Shown piece after piece: positions 38,498-47,229 of a stretch of 64,000 bases of DNA; positions within the stretch are counted from its first letter, which is position 1; every line of letters starts with the position of its first letter. The notes below the pieces were generated by a model, which was not told where the DNA came from, made no database searches, and saw nothing but the letters and a program-made list of their open reading frames with translations. Source of the stretch: Methylobacterium sp. Leaf99 (lineage in GTDB: Bacteria; Pseudomonadota; Alphaproteobacteria; Rhizobiales; Beijerinckiaceae); contig NZ_LMMU01000001.1 in assembly GCF_001422375.1 (NCBI RefSeq), positions 1,052,089 to 1,116,088 of the forward strand. The letters are read 5' to 3'. The position numbers were made by a program, and so were the translations under genes.

Positions 38498-38983
38498 ATG
38501 TCCGCAGCCCTCGCTCACGCGATTCTCCCCGTCGACAGGCGGCAATCCCCCACCGCGCTTCACGTGCAACGGGGCGTGCGCCGGCTGTATTCGGAGCTCG
38601 GCCACGTGACGATTCCGGAGTTTTCCCTGGCCAACGGCCGGCGGGCCGACGTCATCGCCCTGTGTCCGGCCGGGCGCCTGACGATCATCGAGATCAAGTC
38701 GAGCGTGGCGGACTTCCGGGCCGACCGGAAATGGCCGGATTACCGCGACTATTGCGACCGATTCTACTTCGCGATTCCCGACAGCCTGTCGACGACCCTG
38801 ACGCCGGACGATGCGGGCCTCATCGTCGCCGACGCGTTCGGGGCCGCGATCCTGCGGGACCCGGCCGAGCACGTGCTCAGCGGGGCGCGCCGCAAGGCCG
38901 TGACCCTGCGTTTCGCCCACAACGCGGCGCGGCTGCTGCACGCGCTCGCCGATCCGGGAGCCATTCGCGAAGGCGTTCTCTAG
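38498..38983 (+). CDS. mmcB: MmcB-family DNA repair protein
   Basis: A 161-residue PD-(D/E)XK-like protein. The nuclease-like core is visible: RRADVIALCPAGRLTIIEIK (Asp and the E-x-K of strands 2-3) followed by SSVADFRADRKWPDYRDYCD. In Caulobacter, MmcB takes part in the DNA-damage response linked to ImuB/DnaE2-type repair. No LexA box was identified upstream. Alphaproteobacteria-specific family. Confidence 0.85.
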   Translation: MSAALAHAILPVDRRQSPTALHVQRGVRRLYSELGHVTIPEFSLANGRRADVIALCPAGRLTIIEIKSSVADFRADRKWPDYRDYCDRFYFAIPDSLSTTLTPDDAGLIVADAFGAAILRDPAEHVLSGARRKAVTLRFAHNAARLLHALADPGAIREGVL

Positions 38984-39025
38984 GGCTTGGGGCGCACCGT
39001 TCGCACCGGGAAATTGCGAACAGAA

Positions 39026-39223
39026 TCAACCCGCTAGGGTGATCTCGCCCTCCCGGACGGCGCGCTCGCCGGTGCCGGACTTGATGCGGTAGAACGGCTC
39101 GCCGGTCTGGTCCTCGGGGACGAGGCGGACGATCTCGAACACGTCCCCCGTGTCGGTCTTGGCGTCGGCGTAGCCGAGGCGGGCGCGGCGCACGCGCTGG
39201 CCGAGCTTGAACTTGTGGGACAT
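39026..39223 (-). CDS. Small conserved beta-barrel-like protein
   Basis: A 65-residue protein starting MSHKFKLGQRVRRARLGYAD, probably a small SH3/KOW-like barrel (alternating hydrophobic strands, FEIVRLVPEDQ, YRIKSGTGERAV). Short proteins of this type are common beside each other in alphaproteobacterial genomes; no function is known to me. The ATG at 39223 has GGAGACTCCC upstream on the minus strand. Confidence 0.75.
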   Translation of the reverse strand: MSHKFKLGQRVRRARLGYADAKTDTGDVFEIVRLVPEDQTGEPFYRIKSGTGERAVREGEITLAG

Positions 39224-39359
39224 GGGAGTCTCCTGTCTTGAGCGGCGCGACAGCGCGCCGTGCGTGGGACCGTGGACCGGTCCGCGGGGTGCGGCGTGCG
39301 CCGGTCCGTCCCATGCATGGAACGGGCGGCGCGCGGCGCGGACCCCGGATGCGCCGCGG

Positions 39360-39698
39360 CTACTTGCGGGCCTTGGCCTTGCGCGCCGCGTAACGGGCAT
39401 CGCGCTGGGCCTTCTGCTCGAGACGGGCGGCGGCGGCCTGCTCGATCTTTTCCTCGGCGGCCCGGATGGCCTCGGCGGCGAGGCGCTCGCGCTCGGCGTC
39501 GGCCTCGGCGACCCGCTGGGCTTCGGCGGCGGCGCGGGCTTCGTCGCGGGCGCGGGTCCGGATCTCGCGTTCGCGGACGATCTGCTCGCGCTCGGCCTTG
39601 CGGGCGAGGACGGCGGGATCATCGGCGGGCGGGCGGTCCCGGAATCGGGCGAGGGCCGCCTGACGGGCTTCGTTGGCCGCCTTGAGGCGGTCGGTCAT
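39360..39698 (-). CDS. DUF6481-family helical protein
   Basis: A 112-residue, highly charged, continuous-helix protein: MTDRLKAANEARQAALARFR at the start, then long Glu/Arg/Ala runs (REREIRTRARDEARAAAEAQ) and a basic tail. This composition and the position just downstream of a cold-shock gene fit DUF6481 proteins. It may bind RNA or act as a stress-related accessory protein; no activity is established. A terminator separates it from the cold-shock gene, so read-through or a separate promoter is needed. Confidence 0.8.
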   Translation of the reverse strand: MTDRLKAANEARQAALARFRDRPPADDPAVLARKAEREQIVREREIRTRARDEARAAAEAQRVAEADAERERLAAEAIRAAEEKIEQAAAARLEQKAQRDARYAARKAKARK

Positions 39699-39803
39699 GG
39701 AGTTTTCGTTGAATTGGCTCACACACGATCCTGGATTTGCGCCGGCTCGGTCCGAAGGGACGAGCATTCCGCCGGCAAAAGACATCGAGTCAGAACGTAA
39801 GAA

Positions 39804-39827
39804 GCCGCTCCCCGAACGGGGAGCGGC
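39804..39827 (-). terminator. Terminator after the cold-shock gene
   Basis: GCCGCTCCCC pairs perfectly with GGGGAGCGGC around a GAAC tetraloop; in the minus direction it is followed by TTCTTACG. It lies about 80 bases after the cold-shock stop codon. Confidence 0.75.
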
Positions 39828-39906
39828 CCTTTGAGACGTCAGGCCGGTGGTGCCGTTCAGGAGACTCCGAAAAGTCGCCCGAGGCCACCGTCAGGCCCGA
39901 AGTGGT

Positions 39907-40116
39907 TCAGGCGGTCTGGAGGTTGCCGGCGGACTGCTTGCCGCTGCGCTTGTCGGTCTCCATCTCGTAGGAAACCTTCTGGCCTTCGGCGAGGCCGCGC
40001 ATGCCGGCCCGCTCGACGGCCGAGATGTGCACGAACACGTCGTTGCCGCCGTCATCCGGCTGGATGAACCCAAAACCCTTTTGCTCGTTGAACCACTTAA
40101 CAGTACCGACAGCCAT
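39907..40116 (-). CDS. cspA: Cold-shock domain RNA chaperone
   Basis: A 69-residue CspA-type protein. RNP1 is KGFGFIQPD and RNP2 is DVFVHISAV; the N-terminus [14 protein letters not shown] is standard. It binds single-stranded RNA/DNA and melts secondary structure. Unlike E. coli CspA the linker contains [15 protein letters not shown], the common alphaproteobacterial form. The 5' leader extends into the edge of the AT-rich island. Confidence 0.95.
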   Translation of the reverse strand: MAVGTVKWFNEQKGFGFIQPDDGGNDVFVHISAVERAGMRGLAEGQKVSYEMETDKRSGKQSAGNLQTA

Positions 40117-40448
40117 CGTATTCCTTCGCCCTTGCGGGCTTATATGTCAGAGGTCCACGCGATCGTGCGCGGCCACCTCCCGACCAACCCAACGGACGAG
40201 ATTTGAACACCCCGATCCGTCCCCGGATCGAAGCGCTGAACTCTCGGGTTTTGGACTGGTTTTTTGTTTGTACGCGCTTGTTAGGGATTTGGCAAATCCA
40301 GAACTGAATCGCCTCAGCTTGATAGCTCTAAAAAATCGTTATTGGCGGGAATCCGAGCATTCAGTGAGATCGCAGTACCCGACCTCGCTCGGTTGTGTTC
40401 GTATGCAGCACACGCTAGATACAACCTTTCGCATTTGTGGAAAGAAAA
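40117..40448. other. Left edge of AT-rich island 1
   Basis: From about 40240 the base composition changes abruptly to AT-rich. A frame on the plus strand (40342-40536, TTG start) reads DLARLCSYAAHARYNLSHLW and overlaps the N-terminal part of the next gene in another frame. It could be the original N-terminus before a frameshift, or chance. The cold-shock promoter is also here. Confidence 0.4.
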
Positions 40449-41195
40449 ATGGCAACCTGTGGTGCGCTTCTATGCGGAATGCCTTCGGCAGATGGGACAG
40501 CGAAGACAGCACTTTCTCAATTACAATCGTCAATAGATATTTTTTCTCAAAAATCTATCGACTTTCTTCGAGCTGACTTCAATCAATAGTCTCAAGTTTT
40601 TGGTGCTTTTTGTGCAAGAGTTTTACTTGAAAATGCTTGCGCGGCTATTGTGGGCCGGCTCGACCCCTTTCGGTTGATATATCTGAGCGAATTTCAAACG
40701 CAGCCAACATTTGAGGCTCATCGTCCCTCCAAATCAGGCTTCAAATGGACCGGCGACGTCATCTCCGACGACAAACCGTCTCCAAATATGTGGAGCGCAG
40801 ATCACGATATATCAAAAATTAACAGAGCGCTTTTTTCTCAATATTTTGATCATGTATACTGGAAACCGGCGGTTGAAAAGACCCTCGACCATGTCTCATC
40901 CATTTCAAACCCTGCGTTAAGCGAAATAAATTCAATAGACGCTGAGAGATTTATCACATCAACCAAGGGAAAGTGCCTGCAGCTGTACTCGACTTTGTCA
41001 AAAGGCGTACATTGGGAGTATTTCTCCTCCGCTCTTGTGATGGATGAGTCAACTATCAAAAGTGCGATAAGAGAAACCTGTTTGATTGTAGGCGGAATTG
41101 GCCTTATGTCTCACTTCATACCAACAGCTTACGCATCACTCACGCCCGATCGTGCCGTGGATGAGTATATCAACTTCGTGGGAGCGCTTTCGTGA
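40449..41195 (+). pseudogene. Unrecognised island-1 protein, interrupted by one in-frame TAG
   Basis: The frame from ATG 40449 runs 46 codons to a TAG at 40587-40589 and then stays open in the same frame to 41195. Text on both sides reads as protein (IDIFSQKSIDFLRADFNQ, stop, SQVFGAFCARVLLENACAAI), so one nonsense change is the simplest view. A GTG at 40650 could still yield a 181-residue product (GRLDPFRLIYLSEF, WSADHDISKINRALFSQYF). It has no membrane segment and no domain that I recognise. Composition is far more AT-rich than the backbone. Its TGA overlaps the GTG of the ATPase gene (GTGA), so the pair formed one operon. Confidence 0.6.
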
Positions 41196-42697
41196 ACAAT
41201 GTTCTGCACGATGACACGGATGCTTCCATCATTCTTGCTGCTGAGGAGTCCCCCCCGGAAAAGTTCCTTGAGTTCCATTCCTTTTCCGAGCAAGACAATA
41301 TTACTATTGGAAAGCTGATTGCGCACGGTCCGGTCTTAATCCGAGGTGGGCGAGGTAGTGGCAAAAGTGCACTTTTGATAGAAGCGCGCAGGAGAATGCT
41401 GGATATATCCAATGTATTTCCTGTCTATATGAGCTTGCGCTATCTTCCATTGCTGCAGTCTGACGGAAATGAATACATCGGACACTTCTGTATTCTTCTT
41501 TCTAATGCAATTCAGAGCGAGCTATCGAGCCAGAACTTGAACTATGACTTTGGGACTGCTTCAGACCAGACCTCCGTTCAGATAGGTCTTAATAAACTCT
41601 CCAATGAAGTCGGGAAAAGGGTCGTCCTGTTATTCGACGATCCGGCACATATCGGTCGTGAAAAGCCACTTGAGGTATTCTTTGATCTGTTCAGAACGCT
41701 CTCAAGTGGCCTTACTTCTTGTAAAGCAGCGATCTATCCCGGCGTTACCAGATTCGGAGTCAGATTTGATGTTTACAATGATTCAACAGTTATAGATATA
41801 ACAAGATCTGACGTTTCAGCAAACAGAAACTATTTTGTGGATGTAGTTAAAGCTCGATATCCCAAGCTCGCCTTACCTGAAACATTTTCAGACCGACTTT
41901 CTCCGCTGCAATTCGCCAACCTGCTAGGACGCGCAGTCGTTGGCAATATGCGCGGTTTTATATTAGCCTGTCATAGATTTGAGGGAAAAAATAAGATTGG
42001 AATTCCAGATATTAATCAATGCTTACTTAATATGAATACAGATTATTACTGGCCACTCATGGACGAAGTTGCACCAAAACTCGGAATCTATGAGCCCCTA
42101 CTCGAGCCAGCCCGAGAATTGATTGAGGCTGTGGTCGACCACTCCTGCCGGCCAGTGCGGGACAAACAGAAAACGATCGCACAGGACCGAGTACTGATCC
42201 ACAGAAATATTGTGGGACAGTACGCCAAAATACTGTAAATACTTGAATACCTTGGTTTCATCTCAAAACGGGAAGCGTCAAGAGCGATGAAATCCGGGGG
42301 TCGTGGCCCAGTATTTGCAATCAATTTATGCAACATACTCGAAGCCATACCCTCAAAGCGCCTAACGAATGAGATGATCGACGAATGGGTAGCTGCATCC
42401 GTAGAGCCGTCAGAAATTCATATATCCAGCAACGTGTTTCAAAATATTAAGCTTCCGCCGCTCCCTGAAGAGCACGGTCTTTCAATTCTAGATAAAGATG
42501 TTTCTGTTCTAGCAAAATCTCCTGCTTATCCATACGGACTAACAGAGGATAAAATCAGCCGACTTAAAAACGAGCGTATAGAGACTGTCTGCGATTTAGC
42601 GAAGGCAACAGATCAAGAACTCGATGCAATTGACGGTATCGGCAAGGCTACTATAAAACGTATGAGAAATGTTGTCTTTCAAGCCGTGTGGATGTGA
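41192..42697 (+). pseudogene. P-loop ATPase with C-terminal HhH, interrupted by one in-frame TAA
   Basis: About 500 codons from GTG 41192. Walker A is GGRGSGKS (residues 52-59) in VLIRGGRGSGKSALLIEARR; Walker B is VVLLFDD (144-150). This suggests an AAA/STAND or ORC-like ATPase. A TAA at 42236-42238 follows QYAKIL, but the same frame continues at once with ILEYLGFISKREASRAMKSG, which looks like a winged-helix continuation. It ends in a helix-hairpin-helix (ELDAIDGIGKATIKRM). So the first 348 residues may still be made without the DNA-binding end. AT-rich, probably acquired. Known ATPase-plus-partner defence operons look similar, but I cannot name this one. Confidence 0.65.
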
Positions 42698-42708
42698 TGA
42701 GCATTAAA

Positions 42709-45345
42709 TCAACCCAGCGCTAAACCCACCTTCACCACCCCCCCATCCTCCAAATCCGGACGGGTGGTGAAGCCGAGCTGCTTGCAAACCGCCAGCATCG
42801 GACGGTTCTCCCTGAGAACCGTCCCCTCCACCCGCGAAATGCCCTCGGCCTTGGCCCAGTCGATCATCAGACTCATCAGGGCCAGCCCCAGCCCCGTGCC
42901 CTTACGGTCGCCGCGGATGAGGATGGCGTATTCGCCGCTGTCGTGGTTGGCGTCGGCGTGGAGGCGGACGGCGCCGAGCATGGTGCCGGCGGCGTCGATG
43001 GCCACGAAGGCGATGGCGCGGGCGTAGTCGAGCTGGGTCAGGCGGGCCAGGAAGGCGTGGTTGAAATCGCGCACGGGGGCGAAGAAGCGCAGGCGCAAAT
43101 CCTCGGCGCTCACGGACTGGAAGAAGGTGAGGAACAGGGCCTCGTCCTCGGGGCGGACGGGGCGGACGTGGATCGCCTCGCCCCGGAGGGTGAGGTGGCG
43201 CTCCCACTCCACCGGATAGGGCCGGATGGCGAAGCGCGGATGGGCGGCGCCCCGGCCGGGCGGCGCCGGGGCGACCATGACGCGGGCGTCGAGGGCCAGG
43301 GCGCCGGCGGCGTCGGCGAGGAGGGGGTTGATGTCGAGCTCGCGCACCTCCGGGCAATCGGCGGCGAGCTGGGCGAGCTTCACCAGCACCAGGGCGACGG
43401 CGTGGCGGTCCACGGCCGGCACGTCGCGGTAGGCAGCGAGGCGCCGGGCGACGCGGGTGCGGTCGATGAGCTCGGAGGCGAGGCGGAGATCCAGGGGCGG
43501 CAGGGCCAGGGCCCGGTCGTCGATGACCTCGACGGCGGTGCCGCCGCGGCCGAACACCACCACGGGGCCGAAGGTCGGGTCCTCGGCCAAGCCCGCGATG
43601 AGTTCGCGCTGCTGGCCGCGCCGGATCATCGGCTGGACGGCAAAGCCGGTGATGCGGGCCTCGGGCCGGAGGCGGCGGGCGCGGACCAGGATGTCGGCGG
43701 CGGCGGCCCGGACGTCGGCCTCGGAGGTGAGATCGAGGCGGACGCCGCCGACGTCGGATTTGTGAACGATGTCGGGCGAGACCACCTTGAGGGCCACGGT
43801 GCCGCCCCGGGCGATGATCTCCCAGGCGGCGGTGGCGGCACTGTCCGCGTCGGGGGCGAGGGTCAGGGGCACGCTGGCGATGCGGTAGGCGGCGAGCAGG
43901 GCCGCGACGTCGACGGGGTCGAGCCAGGTCTGGCCGGCCTGCACCGCGCGGTCGACGATGGCGCGGGCGGCGGCGACGTCGGGGGAGAACTCGCGCGGCA
44001 GGGAATCCGGCGTGCGCATGAGGTCGTCCTGGGCCTCGCGGTAGCGCACGAGGTTGAGGAAGCCGTCGATGGCGTCGGCCTCCGTGGCGAAGCCCGGGAT
44101 GTTCGCCGCCGCCAGCACCGCCGCCGCCTCCGGATCGTCGCCGATCTGCGCCACGAAGATCGGCTTCTTGCGCTGGCCGCCCTGACCTTCACTGCTCTTG
44201 CGGACCCGCGCCACGGTCCCGGCCAGGGCTTTGGCCGTGGCGGCGCTGCCCGAGCGGGCGGTGGGGACGTGGATCGCCAGCACGGCGTCGTGGCCGGGGG
44301 CGGTGAGCAGGGGCTCGAGGGCGGCGGCGTAGGCCTCGGGTCCGGCGGCGATGCCGAGCTCGACGGGGTTGCCGGCGGCGAGGGTCCCGCCCCGGTCGGC
44401 GAGGCGGTCGGCGGCCAAAGCCGCGATGCCGCGGCCGTTGCCGAGGATGGCGAGGCGGTGGCCGGGGAACGGGCGCTGGCGCCCGAGGGTCTCGACGGCG
44501 GCGAACATGGCATCGAGGCTGTCGACGCTGAGCAGGCCGGCCCGGCGGAACGCGGCCTCGTAGACGGCGTCGGGCCGGGCCAGCGCCCCCGTATGGGTGA
44601 CGCTCGCCCGCGCCGGCGCCCGGTGGCGCCCGGCGCGCAACACCACCACGGGCTTGGCGCGGGCCGCCGCGCGGGCGGCCGACATGAACTTTCGCGCGTC
44701 GGGGATGCTGTCGAGGGAGAGCAGGATCGCGCGGGTGTGGAGGTCGGCGGCGAAATGGTCGAGGCCGTCGGCGATGTCGATGTCGCAGGCCATGCCGAGG
44801 GAGAGGACGGCCGAGAACCCGACCTCGCGCCGGGCCGCCCAGGCGACGATGCCGGCCGCCACGGTGCCGGATTGCGAGACCAGGGCGAGGTCGCCGGCCT
44901 TCGGGGCCTGCGCCAGCAGGCTGGCGTCGAGGTTTTCGCGGGGCACGGCGAGGCCGACGCTGCCGGGGCCGAGGAGGCGCAGGCCGTGACCCCGCGCCTC
45001 CGCCCGCACGGCCTCGCACAGGCCGGGCGGCACGTCGGGCGTGAGGATGAGGGCGGCGGCCGCCCCCCGGCGCCCGGCCGCCCCGACCCAGGCGACGAGG
45101 TCCGCCGGCGGCGCGGTGATCACTACGAGGTCGAGGTTTTGGGGCAGGTCGTCCATGCCTTCGACGCAGTGGACCCCGTCCGATAACGCATGGGTCTGCG
45201 GATTGACGGCGTAGATTTCGGCGTTCGGCCGCGCGCGGACGAGGTTGGCGAGGGCGGCCTCGCCCAGGGCCGCGCCGGTCTCCGTCAGGCCGACCACCGC
45301 GATGGCGCGGGGCTTCAGCAGGGCCTCGAAGCGATATGTGCTCAT
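42709..45345 (-). CDS. ADP-forming acyl-CoA ligase fused to GNAT acetyltransferase (Pat-like)
   Basis: An 878-residue fusion. Order: CoA-binding domain (about 1-130, AIAVVGLTETGAALGEAAL), succinyl-CoA ligase-like domains with phospho-His candidate in SVTHTGALARPDAV, ATP-grasp domain (about 470-690, ALKVVSPDIVHKSDVGGVRL) and C-terminal GNAT (about 715-875, RGDRKGTGLGLALMSLMIDW binding acetyl-CoA). The same layout occurs in Salmonella Pat, which acetylates and switches off acetyl-CoA synthetase. It may regulate central carbon enzymes here. Its stop lies 12 bases from the end of island 1. Confidence 0.9.
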   Translation of the reverse strand: MSTYRFEALLKPRAIAVVGLTETGAALGEAALANLVRARPNAEIYAVNPQTHALSDGVHCVEGMDDLPQNLDLVVITAPPADLVAWVGAAGRRGAAAALILTPDVPPGLCEAVRAEARGHGLRLLGPGSVGLAVPRENLDASLLAQAPKAGDLALVSQSGTVAAGIVAWAARREVGFSAVLSLGMACDIDIADGLDHFAADLHTRAILLSLDSIPDARKFMSAARAAARAKPVVVLRAGRHRAPARASVTHTGALARPDAVYEAAFRRAGLLSVDSLDAMFAAVETLGRQRPFPGHRLAILGNGRGIAALAADRLADRGGTLAAGNPVELGIAAGPEAYAAALEPLLTAPGHDAVLAIHVPTARSGSAATAKALAGTVARVRKSSEGQGGQRKKPIFVAQIGDDPEAAAVLAAANIPGFATEADAIDGFLNLVRYREAQDDLMRTPDSLPREFSPDVAAARAIVDRAVQAGQTWLDPVDVAALLAAYRIASVPLTLAPDADSAATAAWEIIARGGTVALKVVSPDIVHKSDVGGVRLDLTSEADVRAAAADILVRARRLRPEARITGFAVQPMIRRGQQRELIAGLAEDPTFGPVVVFGRGGTAVEVIDDRALALPPLDLRLASELIDRTRVARRLAAYRDVPAVDRHAVALVLVKLAQLAADCPEVRELDINPLLADAAGALALDARVMVAPAPPGRGAAHPRFAIRPYPVEWERHLTLRGEAIHVRPVRPEDEALFLTFFQSVSAEDLRLRFFAPVRDFNHAFLARLTQLDYARAIAFVAIDAAGTMLGAVRLHADANHDSGEYAILIRGDRKGTGLGLALMSLMIDWAKAEGISRVEGTVLRENRPMLAVCKQLGFTTRPDLEDGGVVKVGLALG

Positions 45346-45496
45346 GCGCGCACCCCTGGTTGCCCCGCGGACCGGCGGTCCCCGCTCCGCGCCCGCGGTG
45401 CGGCGGGCGTTTCGTGCGGGACCCTTCTAGCATGGACCCGAGCCCGCACCCGTGACGGAGATGCGGGCCCGCACCCGCCCCCATTCGGAGAGTTTC

Positions 45497-46201
45497 ATGA
45501 CCGCCTCCCCGTCCGACAACGCCCCGCCCGCCGCCCCGGCGCACGCCCGGATTCCGGCGGCCGAGGGGGTCGTCGCGGCCATGCGCGACCTCCTCACCCT
45601 CGGCCTGAGCCAGGGCACCTCCGGCAACGTCTCGGTGCGCCACGGCGACGGCTTCCTCGTCACCCCCTCGGGCATTCCGGCCGCGGACCTCACCGCCGAC
45701 AGCATCGTGCCCATGACGTTCGCGGGCACCTGGGACCATGCCCTGGCGCCGTCGTCGGAGTGGCGCTTCCACCGGGACATCCTGCAGCGGCGGCCCGAGA
45801 TCCACGCCGTGGTCCACGCCCACCCGACCTACTGCACCGCCTTCGCCCTGTGCGGCCGCACCATCCCGGCGGTGCACTACATGATCGCGGCGGTGGGCGG
45901 GCCGACCATCCGCTGCGCGCCCTACGCGCCCTACGGCACGGACGAACTCTCCCGCCTCGCCCTCACCGCCCTGGAGGGGCGCGGCGGCTGCCTCCTCGCC
46001 AACCACGGCATGATCGCCACGGGGCCGGACCTGGCCCGCGCCCTGTGGCTCGCCGTGGAGATGGAGACCCTGTGCCGGCACTACGCCGTCGCCCTGCAGG
46101 TCGGCGCGCCGGTGATCCTGCCCGACGACGAGATCGCCCGGACGGTGGAGCGCTTCCGGACCTACGGCCTCCAGGCGCAGGCGGAATCCGCCCCGCGCTG
46201 A
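45497..46201 (+). CDS. Class II aldolase/adducin-family protein
   Basis: A 234-residue zinc aldolase-like enzyme. Conserved parts are GLSQGTSGNVSVRHGDGFLV near residue 38, the acidic SSEWRFHRDIL with the catalytic Glu position, the metal-binding VVHAHPTYCTAF (two His) and LLANHGMIATG (third His). Relatives cleave fuculose-1-phosphate or ribulose-type substrates, or act in methylthioribose salvage. Substrate not resolved. The ATG follows GGAGAG. Divergent from the Pat-like gene. Confidence 0.88.
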   Translation: MTASPSDNAPPAAPAHARIPAAEGVVAAMRDLLTLGLSQGTSGNVSVRHGDGFLVTPSGIPAADLTADSIVPMTFAGTWDHALAPSSEWRFHRDILQRRPEIHAVVHAHPTYCTAFALCGRTIPAVHYMIAAVGGPTIRCAPYAPYGTDELSRLALTALEGRGGCLLANHGMIATGPDLARALWLAVEMETLCRHYAVALQVGAPVILPDDEIARTVERFRTYGLQAQAESAPR

Positions 46202-46609
46202 CCCCGGCATCGCGCGGCGGAACCGGGGCCCGGGACCGCCGCCGCGGTGGATCGAAGGGCCGGTCCAGGCTCTCCCGAATGATTCCCGAGACGGTCGGGA
46301 GCTTTCGGCAGATGACCCGACCCGTCGGGCACAATCAGGTTGCGCCTGAACTGAATTCATTTTCGCGGCCAAGCAGGCCGACTCTAAAATTCGGAGCGCC
46401 ATCGCTCGTGATTGTACGCCGTTCAGCTACGTAGGCCGCTTAGGCAGTCAAAGTTCGTATTTAAGGCGAACTTGCCTTGGCCACTTGCGCTTCGACTTAT
46501 TGCGTCATAGTAGCTCTTGGATCACTATTTTTTGACTTGTTCGAGCCACCAAGGTGCGGAACCGCACAGGCCTCGATCAATGCGATCCACTGCGTAACGG
46601 GGGTTCAAA
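46202..46609. promoter_or_regulatory. AT-rich upstream region of the MucR gene
   Basis: About 400 bases with no gene. From about 46340 it is clearly more AT-rich than the backbone, with T/A runs (actattttttgacttg). MucR proteins bind AT-rich, T-A-step DNA and autoregulate, so this may be its own operator region. It also holds the perfect inverted repeat GTGCGG-AA-CCGCAC near 46554-46567. Confidence 0.4.
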
Positions 46610-47101
46610 ATGAGCGGCGACGGCGAGATGATGCCCGACTACATCGGACTTGCGGCGGACATCGTCTCCGCCTTTGTCAGCAACAACTCGGTTCCGCCCG
46701 TCGAACTCCCCGCGCTCATCGCCTCGGTGCACGCCACCCTCGAGCGGCTGACGGCCCCGGTGAGCGAGGAGAAGGCCGAGCCGCTGCAGCCCGCCGTCTC
46801 CATCAAGCGCTCGATCACGCCCGATTTCCTCGTCTGCTTGGAGGACGGGAAGAAGTTCAAGTCGCTCAAGCGCCACCTGCGGACGCGCTACGACATGACG
46901 CCGGACCAGTATCGCGCCAAGTGGAACCTGCCGAGCGACTACCCGATGGTGGCGCCGAACTATGCCGCCGCCCGGTCGGAACTCGCCAAAAACATGGGCC
47001 TCGGCCAGCAGCGCCGGAAACAGGCCGCCGCCGCGGTGGTGACGGAGCCGAAGGCCCCCGCCCCCCGCGGCCGCCGCCCGCGGGTCACCGCCGACGCCTG
47101 A
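46610..47101 (+). CDS. MucR/Ros-family transcriptional regulator
   Basis: A 163-residue regulator. The N-terminal half is the oligomerisation region (IGLAADIVSAFVSNNSVPPV). The DNA-binding core is VCLEDGKKFKSLKRHLRTRY then DMTPDQYRAKWNLPSDYPMV. Compared with zinc-binding Ros (Cys-x2-Cys, His, His), the second Cys is Asp and the later His positions are Arg-Tyr; only one Cys and one His remain. Zinc-less MucR paralogues are known in Mesorhizobium. It probably acts as an H-NS-like silencer. Confidence 0.93.
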   Translation: MSGDGEMMPDYIGLAADIVSAFVSNNSVPPVELPALIASVHATLERLTAPVSEEKAEPLQPAVSIKRSITPDFLVCLEDGKKFKSLKRHLRTRYDMTPDQYRAKWNLPSDYPMVAPNYAAARSELAKNMGLGQQRRKQAAAAVVTEPKAPAPRGRRPRVTADA

Positions 47102-47229
47102 GGACGACCCGCCGCCGGTTCGGCCGGCGGCGGGCCGTTAGAGATCGGGCAAGGGTCGCGTGGCTAGAGTCCCTCGGCACGGCCCATGGCCCGGCCATGG
47201 CGGCCCGGCGGCCGCGCCGGGATACGTCC

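Noticed and set aside
40850..41412. Short minus-strand frames in island 1
   Set aside because: They overlap the better-supported operon and lack ribosome sites.
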